DNA from: Anniella stebbinsi
Lineage: Eukaryota > Chordata > Lepidosauria > Squamata > Anniellidae
Direction of reading: 5' to 3'
DNA: 64,000 nucleotides
Assembly: GCA_029215795.1 (NCBI GenBank)
Contig: JARDYH010000007.1
Coordinates: 90,597,263-90,661,262, forward strand
The position numbers were made by a program, and so were the translations under genes. The notes under the pieces were generated by a model. The model was not told where the DNA came from. It did not search any database and worked only from the letters and a program-made list of their open reading frames with translations. Positions 48,801 to 61,027 of the stretch are shown here, in pieces (the stretch's first letter is position 1; each line of letters starts with the position of its first letter).

Positions 48801-51800
48801 GGCCCTCTACACCCCCAGAATCTGGTGTTTACTGGATTTTCAGACCACACACAATTGTTATCTCGCAGCAACAGAACAACATTTCATTGACCTCATCCGT
48901 AAAAACGCTGTGTGGTTGGCCCACTCTAGTTCCTGCCTGCTTTCTCGATTAGCTGGGAGAAAAAATGTTTGTTCCCTGTATTTCCCCTTTACTACCCCTT
49001 AGTGTTGAAATGCACACATTGGGTGAAATAGTGTCTAAGGGACAGAAGTAGATGTGACATTAAATGTGCTTTGCATTTAACATGCTTTTAACGCGCATTA
49101 AAGATGATGATTGGGATTACAGCAGCTACGGAGGGGGAAATTGGTTGTTTGCCCTCGTGTTGGATGCAAAACCCTGGTGAGGAAAAACCCTCTGCTGAAG
49201 CTCATCTTTTTATCGTAGGGAAAGTTGCTGATTTTGGCGCCAGCAAGTGATTTCCTCTTCATTGACCCACTTCAAAGAAGGGGTTTTCCTTAAGGACACA
49301 GCAGGGGAAAAAAGGGTTAAATTCCCTCCCCCACACCTCCCAATAATGATTAGCATCCATTAATAATCACTCTCATTTTTTTTTGAAAAAAAAATCTGAA
49401 CATTTAAAGCAAAGACACATTCAAATTCACATCACATCTAATTTATCCCATAGTATGCAAGAAGGTTCTTGATGGGTCCAATTGGGATGCCCCATAGCCC
49501 TCTCCTGTGGCCCTAGCAGGATTTGAGCCTCCCTTGAATGTAAGGCTGTGGATCCTCTGACCACAGTGAATTGAAGATCACTAGGGCGCACTTGGAACCT
49601 AATTGTAAAGCAGAAGATTCGCGGGAAACACTGCTGTCTTCCAAGCATCCTGATACCACAGTAATAATAATTTTAAAAAAACACCCCTAGATTTTAATAT
49701 TTCCTCCTCCATTCCTACCCCAATTCCCTTAAGTCAGGTAGGCTGGGAAAGCCTGGCTAGTAGGGCTGTGCACGGACCCCCCGATCCAATCTATATGTCT
49801 ACAGCCTATAGACATTCTAGCTGATAGTCCCACAGCAAAAGGTGTAATGTGTGTGAATGTGTTTGTGCTCAGCAGTATTGCATTCCCATGAGATAACTGC
49901 AATGAAATTGTCTTCCATTTGGGGAATGAGCCGACCCCTCTGTAACAACTGGGGCCTATGCATTTGGCATTCCGTCTCCATGTGAAAGTTCCTGCAACAA
50001 TTCCTATGCTTCATGCCTATGGACATATTTTGTGAACTGGGCTACCCATGCAACCTGCTTGAAGAAGGTCCAGGGAGGTGATACTGTGCTCATAAAATGT
50101 CGTAGTTCATGGGAGGATTGGCAGGTTGGTTGTATGGATGGCCCATTCTCTAAAGCACTGTTTGTGTGGGTGCATAGACATAAATACTTTTCCTTGGGCA
50201 TTTCAAGTTGGAGTGGTGGATCTTTATCCCCAAGGCAGGAATGGAATGAATGGATGGGTAATAATAGGGTTTTCCTGTGGGGCTGCCCATCCCCAAATGA
50301 GTGGTGAATGATGATGTGGCAAAAAGTACTGTTCTAGACTACCTGTTTTGAGTGTGAGGTGCCTCTGATGTGTTTCCTTAGATGCTGTTGAGTTCTAGAG
50401 GTGTCTTTTTTCATACTTGTACTAATGGCCTGTGTGTCGTGTGTGTGAGGGGAAAAAAAGCTCATAATGCAAGGGGGAATGCTGTAATACGGCTTGAATC
50501 TGTGTCCCACCGAAGGAATTATGTGAGGGCTGCTTTACACCCTTTTTTCCAGGCCTGCATCACATATAAATGTGCCAGAACTGTCCAATTCTTGTTCTTC
50601 CAGGCTAAGGCAGGGAGCAAGCCAGCTTAAGCCAAGAAAATCCTTTGACAGTCAGAGGTGTGGTAGCCATTGTACTGAATTGTGAGGCCGGTGTTCAAGA
50701 GGTCACTAGGGCTAGAAACCAGCCAGGGGCTGGGCCTAGGGCTTTGTGGTCTCAGGTTCCCCCCTAAGGGGGAATCCTCCTCTAAAGAGGTATTTTTGGA
50801 TTCTGGTTCTGAGCTCAGGAGCTGATTCTGATACCAACACATAGGTTTGCGAGTGTATGTATCATGACAAGTATGCTTGTCTGGGAGCCATCATTGGTAA
50901 TGGCTTCCTGTTGAGTGCTCATTCATTGGCAAGCCTCAGTTTGCCACCACATCATCTGTGAAATGGACCTATCTGTTGGCAAAGGCTCACTTTTCCATCA
51001 CTTTATCACTGCTGTTGACACCCGGTCTCAAGGGTTCTTCAGGGCGCTGCTGTAATGTAGGTGTGTATCATTTCAGTCGTCTGGGTGTAGTGGGATTGAG
51101 GCATGTTCATTTGTGTTCCCATGCTCTGTTGCTTCTGCATTCTTGGCTAAGAACTTTCACATTCCCCTTCACCCAGCCTACTCACTCAACGCAACATGAG
51201 AAAATTAAGTCACATCATTTTCAACTACACCATGGTGGAAGGAGGGGGCAGGATCAAAGAAGAAAATGAAATAGAATACAACTCTGATGATGATGCATGT
51301 CATTTATATAGAACAAGCTATTTATTGGTTTGATTATTTATTTATTTTGGATTTTTTTGTAAAAAAAAGCCGGAGTATGCGGTTGAAAGCCAACATATTT
51401 TCTCCGGATCTCATTTCATCCTTGTTGGATCCATGTCATTTTAAAATATTTATTTCCCGAGTTTCTGTAGTTTGATATGTGGCAAATGATGAAAGGTTGA
51501 GTGGGCTCAGTGATGAGGGGTTGAACTTGGTACTTTCAACTTTTCTTTCTCCTTTGCAACTGGAAGAGGTTGCGCCTTTGCAGGTTTTCCGTGTTCCGAC
51601 TAAATTACCGACTTTGAAACTCCCTGACTGGCTTCTATCCTCTTTCCCCGCATCTCCCTACATACTTTCAATGCCACACTCTAATAGTTTATTTATTTGT
51701 TGAGCTATTTGTTCCATTAACATCCACCAGGTGATGGTTGGTTGGGCTTTTCTGGATGTTCTGTGTCATTCCACAGCTCCCCTTTTTTAATAGCTGTCTC

Positions 51801-52112
51801 TGGAAAGGTGTCCTATAATTTGAGCAATTTTGTTTGTTTTTGTGTAAGAATGCACGCAGTCATCTGCTTCAGTTGGCTTAAAATCAGAGTAGGGGAGGGG
51901 AGGAAGAGGGTTGGAACTCTGTTGATGGCAGGACCTGTGGTACCACCTAAATTGAACTGTGATGCTTCCCACTGTACTTTTCCCCTCAGCAGATATTGAA
52001 AGTAAAATGAGGTTGGGGGAGGACATGCACACCCACTGAATGCATTCCAATATGTAATTTCCTTTTTCTCTCTCTCTCTGCATCCACCAACACCAGAAAG
52101 TTGATACATTAA

Positions 52113-52265
<153 letters not shown>

Positions 52266-52424
52266 TAAGAATTTATTTTTTGTTTTCTTTCTCTTCAGGC
52301 CTAGGGATGGGTTAGACTTTCATTTCTGTTTAGTGTTGATAAGAACTTTCCAAAATTCACGAAGTTCTCCATTCTTCATATTCGGGAGAGAAAGTACTTG
52401 AGAAATTTCAAATTATATGCACTG

Positions 52425-53010
52425 TACTTAGAGCTACCTTTGTGCCTAGTCCGGAAACTTCAACTAGTTCAAAATATGGTAGCCAGGTTGGTCACTGGTA
52501 CACCTAGGAGTGACCACATTACACCAGTCCTAAAATCACTCTACTTGCTGCCAATTAGTTTCCTGGTGAAGTATAAAGTGTTGGTTATTACCTTTAAAGC
52601 CCTACATGGTTTGGGTCCAGGTTATCTGCGGGATCACCTTCCCCTGTGCAATCCACCCCATACGTTCAGGTCCTCTGGGAAGAATTTACTCCAATCAGCC
52701 AGAACTAGGCTGACGAGTGTTACCCAGAGAACCTTCTCTTCTGCCGCTCCCAGACTGTGGAATGGCCTGCCTGAGGAGATTCGACAAATTAGCAGTCTTC
52801 TTGAATTTAAGAGAGCCATGAAGACTGATCTCTTCTGGCAGGCCTACTTTGTTGAATTTTAAGATGTTTTTAATAATGTATTAGTTTTATTTGTTTTTAA
52901 TGTTTTGTCTATTTTATGGTCTTTGTATTTATATTTATTGTTGTTCCCCACCTCGATCCAGAGGGAGAGGCAGGTTAGAAATAAATATATTATTATTATT
53001 ATTATTAGAA
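52425..53010 (+). mobile_element. L2-like LINE 3' end with intact C-terminal open frame
   Basis: The open frame 52398-52862 carries LVRKLQLVQNMVARLVTGTP, RSDHITPVLKSLYLLP, YKVLVITFKALHGLGPGYL, RTFSSAAPRLWNGLPEEIR and a final FKRAMKTDLF, then TAA. This is the region after RT in L2-group LINEs. The 3' tail reads CCCCACCTCGATCCAGAGGG ... AATAAATATATTATTATTATT. It has no stop over about 145 codons, which suggests a fairly young insertion. 5' truncated; no RT catalytic core present. Confidence 0.88.
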
Positions 53011-53582
53011 GAAGAAAGTGTAATTGGCAGATTTGCCCACTCCTACTCAGGTCCTGCAGGTGTCACGGTGGCGTACCTTGATTGCATCTTCTCCCTCCTC
53101 CCAATTCATTTTTTTTCAGTATATTCAGGATAGACCAAAGGAAGGATTTCTTCACATAATGCACAATTATTTTCTAGCATTCACTGCCACATGAGTGATG
53201 ATACTCAGAGGTTTGGTGGCTTCTAAAAAGGGTTAGACAAATACATGAAGGGCAAGCCCGTCAATGGGCATCTGCTAAATTGAATCTCCATAGAGGTAGT
53301 GTGCCTCTGAATACCAGTTGTGGGGGATGAGAAGATGGGTTGGGAAGGCTAATGCATGCATGTCCTGCTCTGAGGTTTTCACAGAATCATCTGTCTAGCC
53401 ACTGCTGGAAACAAGATGGTGGGATGGATGGGACTTTAACCTAATCCAGAAGGGTTCTTCTTATGTTTGTAGTGAGCCAGCAACCCACCCATAATGCATC
53501 CTTCTGATTTTATAATATTATTTTTCTGCTCTCCCCTTAATAAATATTACTAACATAAGCTGCCTGCTCAAAAGGGAAAGAG

Positions 53583-53986
53583 TGACCCTGTTCAGACTAC
53601 ACACTAAACCACAGTGGTTAAGCATTTTGAGTTAAACATTGACCCTGTTCAGACGACGTGCTAAACCATGGTAGTTAAGCATTATGGCTTAGCTTGTTGT
53701 GAGAACCATGAATCAGCATGTTGTGTGAACCATTCCTAACAATTGTGGGTACATAACAATTGTGGCTACATAACAATCATGCTCACTAACCATTTGCTGC
53801 AAAAGGGTTAGCGATCTCACCATGGATTAGCATGTCTTCTGAACAGGCCCTTTATGGTTTAGCGTGTCATGTGAACCATTCCTAACCATGGTGGCTATAT
53901 AGCCATGGTTTACACACACCCACTAACCATTTGCTGCAAAAGCATTAGCAGCCTAATCATGGCTTCGTGTTTGTCTGAACAGGTCC
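53583..53986. mobile_element. Nested pair of Harbinger-like MITEs
   Basis: GACCCTGTTCAGACTACACAC at 53584 and GACCCTGTTCAGACGACGTG at 53641 are two left ends. TTCTGAACAGGCCC (ends 53850) and GTCTGAACAGGTCC (ends about 53986) are two right ends. The order left-left-right-right indicates one copy inside another. The CCATGGT core words match 31257. Confidence 0.7.
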
Positions 53987-54131
53987 AATATGAAACTAAG
54001 TAAATCTAATTGGATAGCTCAATATGGAGTAGTTGTTAGCTGGACCTTTTGAGAAGATTATTAAAATCCCCAAGAAGCATGTGCTGTTTCATGTTCAGAT
54101 GAGTTTCCACACTGTTACTAAACCTTTTTAT

Positions 54132-54192
54132 GTGCCTCAACATGCTATATAATTGTCTTAAGGTAACAATTATATATAGCATGTTGAGGCAC
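54132..54192. repeat. 61-nt hairpin with 25-bp stem
   Basis: Left arm GTGCCTCAACATGCTATATA followed by ATTGT; short loop CTTAAGGTA; right arm complementary with a 2-nt bulge, ending ATGCTTGA-like TGTTGAGGCAC. Size and shape resemble a microRNA precursor, but a MITE remnant is equally possible. A third copy of ATGCTATATAATTG follows at 54193. Confidence 0.6.
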
Positions 54193-55195
54193 ATGCTATA
54201 TAATTGCTACAGATGACCAAAATTCACATTCTTTAAAAGGGAGAATTGAGGCTTTGGCCACCCTCCTCATTTCATTCATGTTTACTTGAAGAGCAAATCA
54301 GGTTGATCTCAGTTGAATAATCATGCTTAAGATCATAGGTCAAAGCTGGCTCCACACTAGGATGAATCCATAGGTTGCTTGAAGTTTGGGTGTGAGACCA
54401 ACCCTCATCATCTGCCAGATAGGTGGGTGTTCTCTGGTGTGACAAGAACACTGGTATCTGAATCAGCTTGAGAGTGGTGTTAGCAATGGGTTGCTGCTAC
54501 AGTCCATTCACCTTGCAGGAGCGCCAAAGGAAGAGAGAGCAAATACTGCCTAGAGACATGCCCAAATGCCCTCCCCTCCCCTTTTAAAAGGAATTTAGGA
54601 CTTCCCCATTGCCTCAATTATAGATGTGGGATGTCTCAGCCCACGTGGGTCCACGGTCTTAATGTAGCATGCCTCAGGAGGAATGTTGTATTTGTATTTA
54701 CCCACTTTCAATTAAGGTGGTAGCTTTTAAAACTCCCACAGATCCCTTTATATGTCAATTTCTCTCCCAAATGAGTTGCAGAGAATTCTGGGAGGTGTTC
54801 TGCTCAAATCTGTTCAATTTTGCCATTGTCCTGCATTTACTAGAAGACCTCCATTACCTTAAAATGCCAGTGCATCTTAGAACATTCCGACATGTTTGTT
54901 GAGCTGCGTTATCGCAAAAGATGGGCCATGGAATATGTCAGCCAAGCTCTGGTTTTGGGAAGGCTTGTCTACCATTACTGATCTTCTCATTCCCTGATCA
55001 AATTCAGAGGAACTGGAGGGTTTCCCAGAACACAGTTTGAAAACCACTGTGTTATAGCCATGGTTTTCCAAAGCAGTCTGCCATCTGGCCAGGCCTGGGA
55101 TAACTTGGCTGCTTCAGCTGCCCTCAGAACATTCAGTTGGTGAGCAAGAGAGGCATCTGCCTTCTTCATGGATCTCATTCTATAATAGTCCCAGT

Positions 55196-55400
55196 TTATT
55201 TGTTTATTTTACTTGTTTATGGTATTTCTATACTGCCTTTCTGAAGCCAACCAAGAGGGTTGACCACCATCACTTTTGTTTGGTTGTTAAGGCTGTATCT
55301 CTTAAACTGGAGACATCCTTGTAGGATGTGAACACTCAGTGAAGGACTGCAGGTGGATTTGAACCCAGGACTCTCAGGGACTCTCACACGTGTCTGGATC
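55196..55400 (-). mobile_element. tRNA-type SINE fragment, minus strand
   Basis: TTTATTTGTTTATTTTAC tail, TTTCTATACTGCCTTTCTGA, then GTGGATTTGAACCCAGGACT, which on the minus strand is a box B (GGGTTCAAATCC). The head is truncated or diverged. Confidence 0.55.
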
Positions 55401-55531
55401 CCTGATGATAGCATACCTGATTTTCCCCCAGCACTCAGGCACAGACCTCTGGGCTGGTTCACGCATGATCAAGTTCAGCAGTTGATGGCTGCAGTCCCAA
55501 GTAGCAATGTTCCTTGAGTGAATTGAACAGA

Positions 55532-56095
55532 GGCCCTTTCTACACCATAAGGGTGTAGAGAGAGGGAGGGCAATCCCGGAAGTACCTGCTTCCAGGATCA
55601 TCGCCCTAATATACACCAGAAGTGCAATAACCTGGCTTCCTCCCAGGTCGCCGCATGTCATGCCTGACATTTTGTTTTGTTTTCGGGCCCAAGGAGAGCG
55701 CATAAGCACTCCTATGCAAAAAGTAAGTTTTTTCTTTTTTAAAAAATGTGTACGATCAGGCCTCCACACCCTCCCTGCCCTCCTGAAGGTGGCGAAACTG
55801 GTACCACCCCCTCCCCTGATGGGCATGGAGCCACGTGGTGCGGCTCTGTGCCTATTTCTGCTGCTGCACTTACTCGTGAGTAAGCGCGGCAGCACCTGGG
55901 ACAGGCGGCCACATCTTCCGCAGTCTCGGGAAGTTCCCGGCACTGTGGAAGAATCAGGATTTTCCAGGAATCCCTTATCCCTGGCAAATCTCGTGGCCAT
56001 CCCCACCCCCACCCTGGGAGTCCCTGTGCATCATTTGGGTTCACAGGGACCAGCCGGGGGCCATCCCAGGCAAAGAGCCTGGTGTAGAAACGGCC
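55532..56095. mobile_element. ACACC-type MITE with AGA duplication
   Basis: Starts GGCCCTTTCTACACCATAAG, ends CCTGGTGTAGAAACGGCC. AGA flanks both sides (55529-55531, 56096-56098). The interior has CAGCGGC-type GCGGCAGCACC, TCTCGGGAAGTTCCCGG and GCAAATC...GGGAGTCCCTGTGCATC, shared with 62717 in the opposite orientation. The 212- and 175-residue frames across it are not genes. Confidence 0.8.
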
Positions 56096-56238
56096 AGACT
56101 CTCAGATCAAATAGGATGATCAGAGCTGATGCACAGCTTCAAACCAAGCACTTATTGATGGAGTCAATTCACACACATGGCTGGTAGCAGTCATTACCAA
56201 ATGCTGAGAAACCAAGCGACAAACATGTATGTGTGAAC

Positions 56239-58532
56239 TAGGGATGTGCACTGACCCCCCGGATCGGATCGGATAGCGGATCGGAATCGGACCTGGGGGG
56301 TCGGATCGGATCGGATCGGATCGGAGGCTGGTCGGATCGGATCGGACCAGATGTCCGATCCGGATCGGACGCCATTTTGAATGCTTTTTCCCATAGCCAA
56401 GTATTGTTTTACAAAAACGCCTATAACTTTTTCATTTTTAAAGATAGAAGGATGAAACTTGGGGACATTGTAGACTGGTTAGGGATAGTTATCTGTGAGA
56501 AATTTCAGAAAGATTGGTGCATGCGTTTTGTGGCAATTAATTTTTTAATAAATACCCAGGAATGCTTATAACTTTGTCATTTTTAAAGTTACAAACATGA
56601 AACTTTGCCACATTGTAGGAGGTACCTTGGGACCTATGTGTGTGAAATTTCAGAAACATAGGTGCTTGCCTTGTGTGGCAATTAATTTTAGAAAAATAGG
56701 TAGTAGTGGGGTAAATACAGTTACGCCTCCCATTTTTTTATTTTTTAAGATACAAACAGGAAACTTGGGCACATTACAGGTACCACTTGCCTTGATATGT
56801 GAGTGAAATTTCAGAAACATTGGAGCTTTCCTTGTGTGGCAATTAATTTTTGAAACAATGAGGAAAGAAACACCTATAACTTTGTCATTTTTAAAGTTAC
56901 ACACATGAAACTTTGCCACATTGTAGGTGGTACCTTGGGACCCATGTGTATGAAATTTCGGAAACGTAGGTGCTTGCCTTGTGTGGCAATTAATTTTTTA
57001 ATAAATACCCAGGAATGCCTATAACTTTGTCATTTGTAAAGTTACACACATGAAACTTTGCCACATTGTAGGTGGTACCTTAGGACCTATGTGTGTGAAA
57101 TTTCAAAAACGTAGGTGCTTGCCTTGTATGGCAATTAATTTTAGAAAAATGGGTAGTAGTGGGGTAAATACAGGTACGCCTCCCATTTTTTTATTTTTTA
57201 AGATACAAACAGGAAACATGGGCACATTACAGAGAACACTTCACTTGATAGGTGTGTAAAATTTCAGACAGCTGGGTCCAGGCATGTGGTGGCAATTAAT
57301 TTTTGAAACAATGAGGAAAGAAACGCCTATAACTTTTTTATTTTAAAAGTTAGAAGTCTGAACATTGCTCACTTTGTAGATGGGTTAGGGGTAGATATGT
57401 GTCAGAAATTTCAGAATGATAGGTCCAGGCATTTGATGGCTATGGAATTTTTAAATTACATGTTTCAAAAAAATTTCTACAGAGGCCAGGTCTTCCTTTC
57501 CTCCCCCTCCCGCTTCCCGCGAAGAAAAGGAAACACTGTCTCGTCTCGATCCCTTTGATCCTTGCTAGTATCCATTACAGGGCTCGTGTCTGCTTGAGTA
57601 AAAAAGTGAAAGTAGGAAAGCAGACACGAGCCCTGTAATGGATACTAGCAAGGATCAAAGGGATCGAGACGAGACAGTGTTTCCTTTTCTTCGCGGGAAG
57701 CGGGAGGGGGAGGAAAGGAAGACCTGGCCTCTGTGGAACATTTTTTGAAACATTTAATCTAAAAATTCCATAGCCATCAAATGCCTGGACCTATCATTCT
57801 GAAATTTCTGACACATATCTACCCCTAACCCATCTACAAAGTGAGCAATGTTCAGACTTCTAACTTTTAAAATAAAAAAGTTATAGGCGTTTCTTTCCTC
57901 ATTGTTTCAAAAATTAATTGCCACCACATGCCTGGACCCAGCTTTCGGAAATTTTACACACCTATCAAGTGAAGTGTTCCCTGTAATGTGCCCATGTTTC
58001 CTGTTTGTATCTTAAAAAATAAAAAAATGGGAGGCGTAACTGTATTTACCCCACTACTACCCATTTTTCTAAAATTAATTGCCATACAAGGCAAGCACCT
58101 ACGTTTTTGAAATTTAGCACACATAGGTCCCAAGGTACCTCCTACAATGTGGCAAAGTTTCATGTGTGTAACTTTAAAAATGACAAAGTTATAGGCATTC
58201 CTGGGTATTTATTAAAAAATTAATTGCCACAAAACGCATGCACCAATCTTTCTGAAATTTCTCACAGATAACTATCCCTAACCAGTCTACAATGTCCCCA
58301 AGTTTCATCCTTCTATCTTTAAAAATGAAAAAGTTATAGGCGTTTTTGTAAAACAATACTTGGCTATGGGAAAAAGCATCAAAATGGCGTCCGATCCGGA
58401 TCGGACCTCATCGGATCGGATCGGATCGGATCGGAGGTTGGTCGGATCGGATCGGATCGGATCGGATTTTCCCGATTTTGGGTCGGATCGGATTCGGATC
58501 GTGGATCGGATCCGATCCGATGCACACCCCTA
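56239..58532. mobile_element. Complete fold-back hAT-like element with GGATC arrays
   Basis: Flanked by GTGTGAAC at 56231-56238 and 58533-58540, a perfect 8-bp duplication. The ends are TAGGGATGTGCAC and GATGCACACCCCTA. Subterminal zones (about 56260-56370 and 58390-58520) are runs of GGATC/GATCC words. Arms (56239-57595 and about 57617-58532) are inverted copies with a loop of about 21 nt. Arms are built from monomers of about 150 bp starting at 56421, 56564, 56724, 56871, 57017, 57177 and 57324, each with an ATAACTTTTTCATTTTTAAAG-like head and GAAATTTCAGAAA. The left arm has a 453-bp tandem duplication not present on the right. No transposase frame. Confidence 0.95.
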
Positions 58533-58863
58533 GTGTGAACCAGCCCTAGGATGTTCTGTCGTTGTTTTTCCTAGCTGTCTGTGGTGTCTCCTACCAGCGC
58601 TTCCACTTACCTTTTGCATACAGAAAGTCGACCAGGCTCTTCAGGTTGTGTATGTGAGCGGGGCAGGGAGTGCGGGGGTGTAGATCATTATTTAATTTTA
58701 CTTCTCTGTTGTTTGTTGTTTTGCTTGTTAAAAACCTATTTCCATTTTCACCCCAATCCATCCACCTTCTTCTGAAAGATGACCTGCAACAAAAGAAATA
58801 ATAATGACTAATGAGGGATGTAATAGGGCAGGGAGGAGAGAAGATATCACTCCACAGCCCTAA

Positions 58864-58950
58864 TCCTTTTATGATGTATGGAACACAGGAAGCTCCTTGA
58901 TGTGACATCAGAGCATGGCCCATCTAGCCCAGAGCTATGACTGACATTAG
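58864..58950 (+). repeat. Degraded dispersed repeat of the 9487 type
   Basis: GGAACACAGGAAGCTCCTTG, GACATCAGAGCATGGCCCATC and TAGCCCAGAGCTATGACTGAC. Confidence 0.55.
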
Positions 58951-59221
58951 AGATGGACAAGAATTTTGTTCCTGTTTACAAATCAAATGCAAATACAAGC
59001 AGGAACACAATTCTCTGGAAATTTTCCTAAAAAGTCCATACCTTTGAACGCAAATGCACGTCCCCCTTAAAACCTCATTTTTTTGTGGTTTAGGCTATCG
59101 GGGGAGAAATGCACATTTTGGTCAGGGGAAATGTGCATTTGTAAAAACACATATTTTAAATGTGTATTTTTAAAATGAGCTTCTAGGAAGAATTCTGAGA
59201 ACTTCAGTGAACTTGAACATT

Positions 59222-59551
59222 GGCTGGGTACACACAGCATGCTAACCCACACTCAGTGGTTTGGTTCACACAACTGCTCAGTGGCTGAACCATGGCTCAT
59301 TGTTGAACCATGGGTTTTTGTTGACCTGTGGGTTACGTGTTGTCTGGATGCAGCATGTTTTCCGCAGGGTGGCTTGTTAACCACCCTGAATAACCTAATA
59401 ATAAACCATGGGAAAAATAAGCCACAATGCATGGTTAACATGCCACTCTGCAGAAAACATACCTCATGCAGACAATAGGATAACCCAATGCACAAAAACA
59501 ACCCACACTCAACCACTGAGCGTGGATTTGGATGTTGTGTGAACCCAATCA
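59222..59551. mobile_element. Palindromic MITE with GGCTGGGTACACAC ends
   Basis: The left end GGCTGGGTACACACAGCATG and AACCCACACTCAGTGGTTTG are mirrored by AACCCACACTCAACCACTGA and GTTGTGTGAACCCAATC. Same family as 39058. ATT precedes the left end and follows the right end. Confidence 0.75.
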
Positions 59552-59943
59552 TTGAATGTTGACCCATCTCTAACTGGTGACAGTTATCCAAAACTTCAGG
59601 CAGGCAGGGGTTTCTCCCACAGTTTTAACATTGAGTTATGCCCATTGGACCAGGAAACAAGTGGTGATCTGATTGCTGTGATGTTGCTCATTATTGCTAA
59701 GAGACCCTGTGTTGAGGTTTGGGCAGATTCAACAGTGCAAATATTTAAGGTTTGTACGAAAATGTTGAAATCTCTAAACTCTGTTCCTGTTCTGTTCACC
59801 AGTAACCCCCACAAACATTAATATATACCTTAAAACAATCATGAGATTTAGTCTGTGCTTCTATTTGGGAGTAAGCTGCATTGAACTCAATGGGGCTTAC
59901 TTCTGAGTAAGCATGTATTGGACTTCACAGTAAAATCGCAATA

Positions 59944-59945
<2 letters not shown>

Positions 59946-59987
<42 letters not shown>

Positions 59988-59988
59988 G
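59946..59988. repeat. (GT)n(AT)n microsatellite
   Basis: A GT run of about 32 bp passes into TATATATA. Confidence 0.95.
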
Positions 59989-60685
59989 CCTGCATAGAGA
60001 TAAATAAATAGAGATAGAGATAAATAAATTAGAGATGCTAATGGGCTATTAGTGTGTGTGTATGTAGCAATTTGAGATGCTAGGAGAGTATTATTCACAC
60101 ACTCGATTTTCCAAGTCACGGGGCCACTTCTGCAATTGCACATTTGAATGTCCATGAATGCAATATAAGCAGCTTGTTTCTTCACAGACTCTGCACTCTA
60201 GTCTACATTGCATGCTTTATAGGGGAAATGGATGTTTTGGTATTACCCAGAGCATCCTCTTGGGTAACTCCGACACACTCCGACATCTGGCTCCTTGTTC
60301 TTTTGTAGTCACAATTCAAGGGGCTGATTACCTATGAAACTAGGCTTTGATCCAGTAGCCTTTAGAGAGCAACTGCCTCCTCCTCTGTGCCCTATTATGG
60401 TCTCCTAATGATACCAATCTATGCATCACCTCAGACAGCAAGAACAGAAAGAGAAACGTCCTCTGTCCCCTTCCCCAAAGTATGGAGCGACAGACTGGCC
60501 AAAGCCCAAATTTGCACACATTCTAGAAGTGTTGCAACACCTACCAGTTGGGCCTATCCTCTGGAATTTAGGATTAAGTCAGGACAGGTTGGGGAACATG
60601 CCCATGGATTTCATTAAATAATGTTGCTTTCCTGCTTATGTTACCCATCCTATAACTTACAATAAACAGGGGAAGCAAAGAGTGA

Positions 60686-61027
<342 letters not shown>

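Noticed and set aside
48333..48890. 185-residue plus-strand frame and 145-residue minus-strand frame
   Set aside because: Same GC-rich MITE family, both strands open, no conserved motif.
55374..56012. 212-residue open frame on the minus strand, with a 175-residue frame opposite
   Set aside because: Both lie across the palindromic ACACC MITE; no domain, and related sequence at 48348 and 62717 opens different frames.
56260..56370. GGATC runs considered as a CRISPR array or satellite
   Set aside because: No spacers, mirrored at the other end of a bounded transposon, and the genome is eukaryotic.
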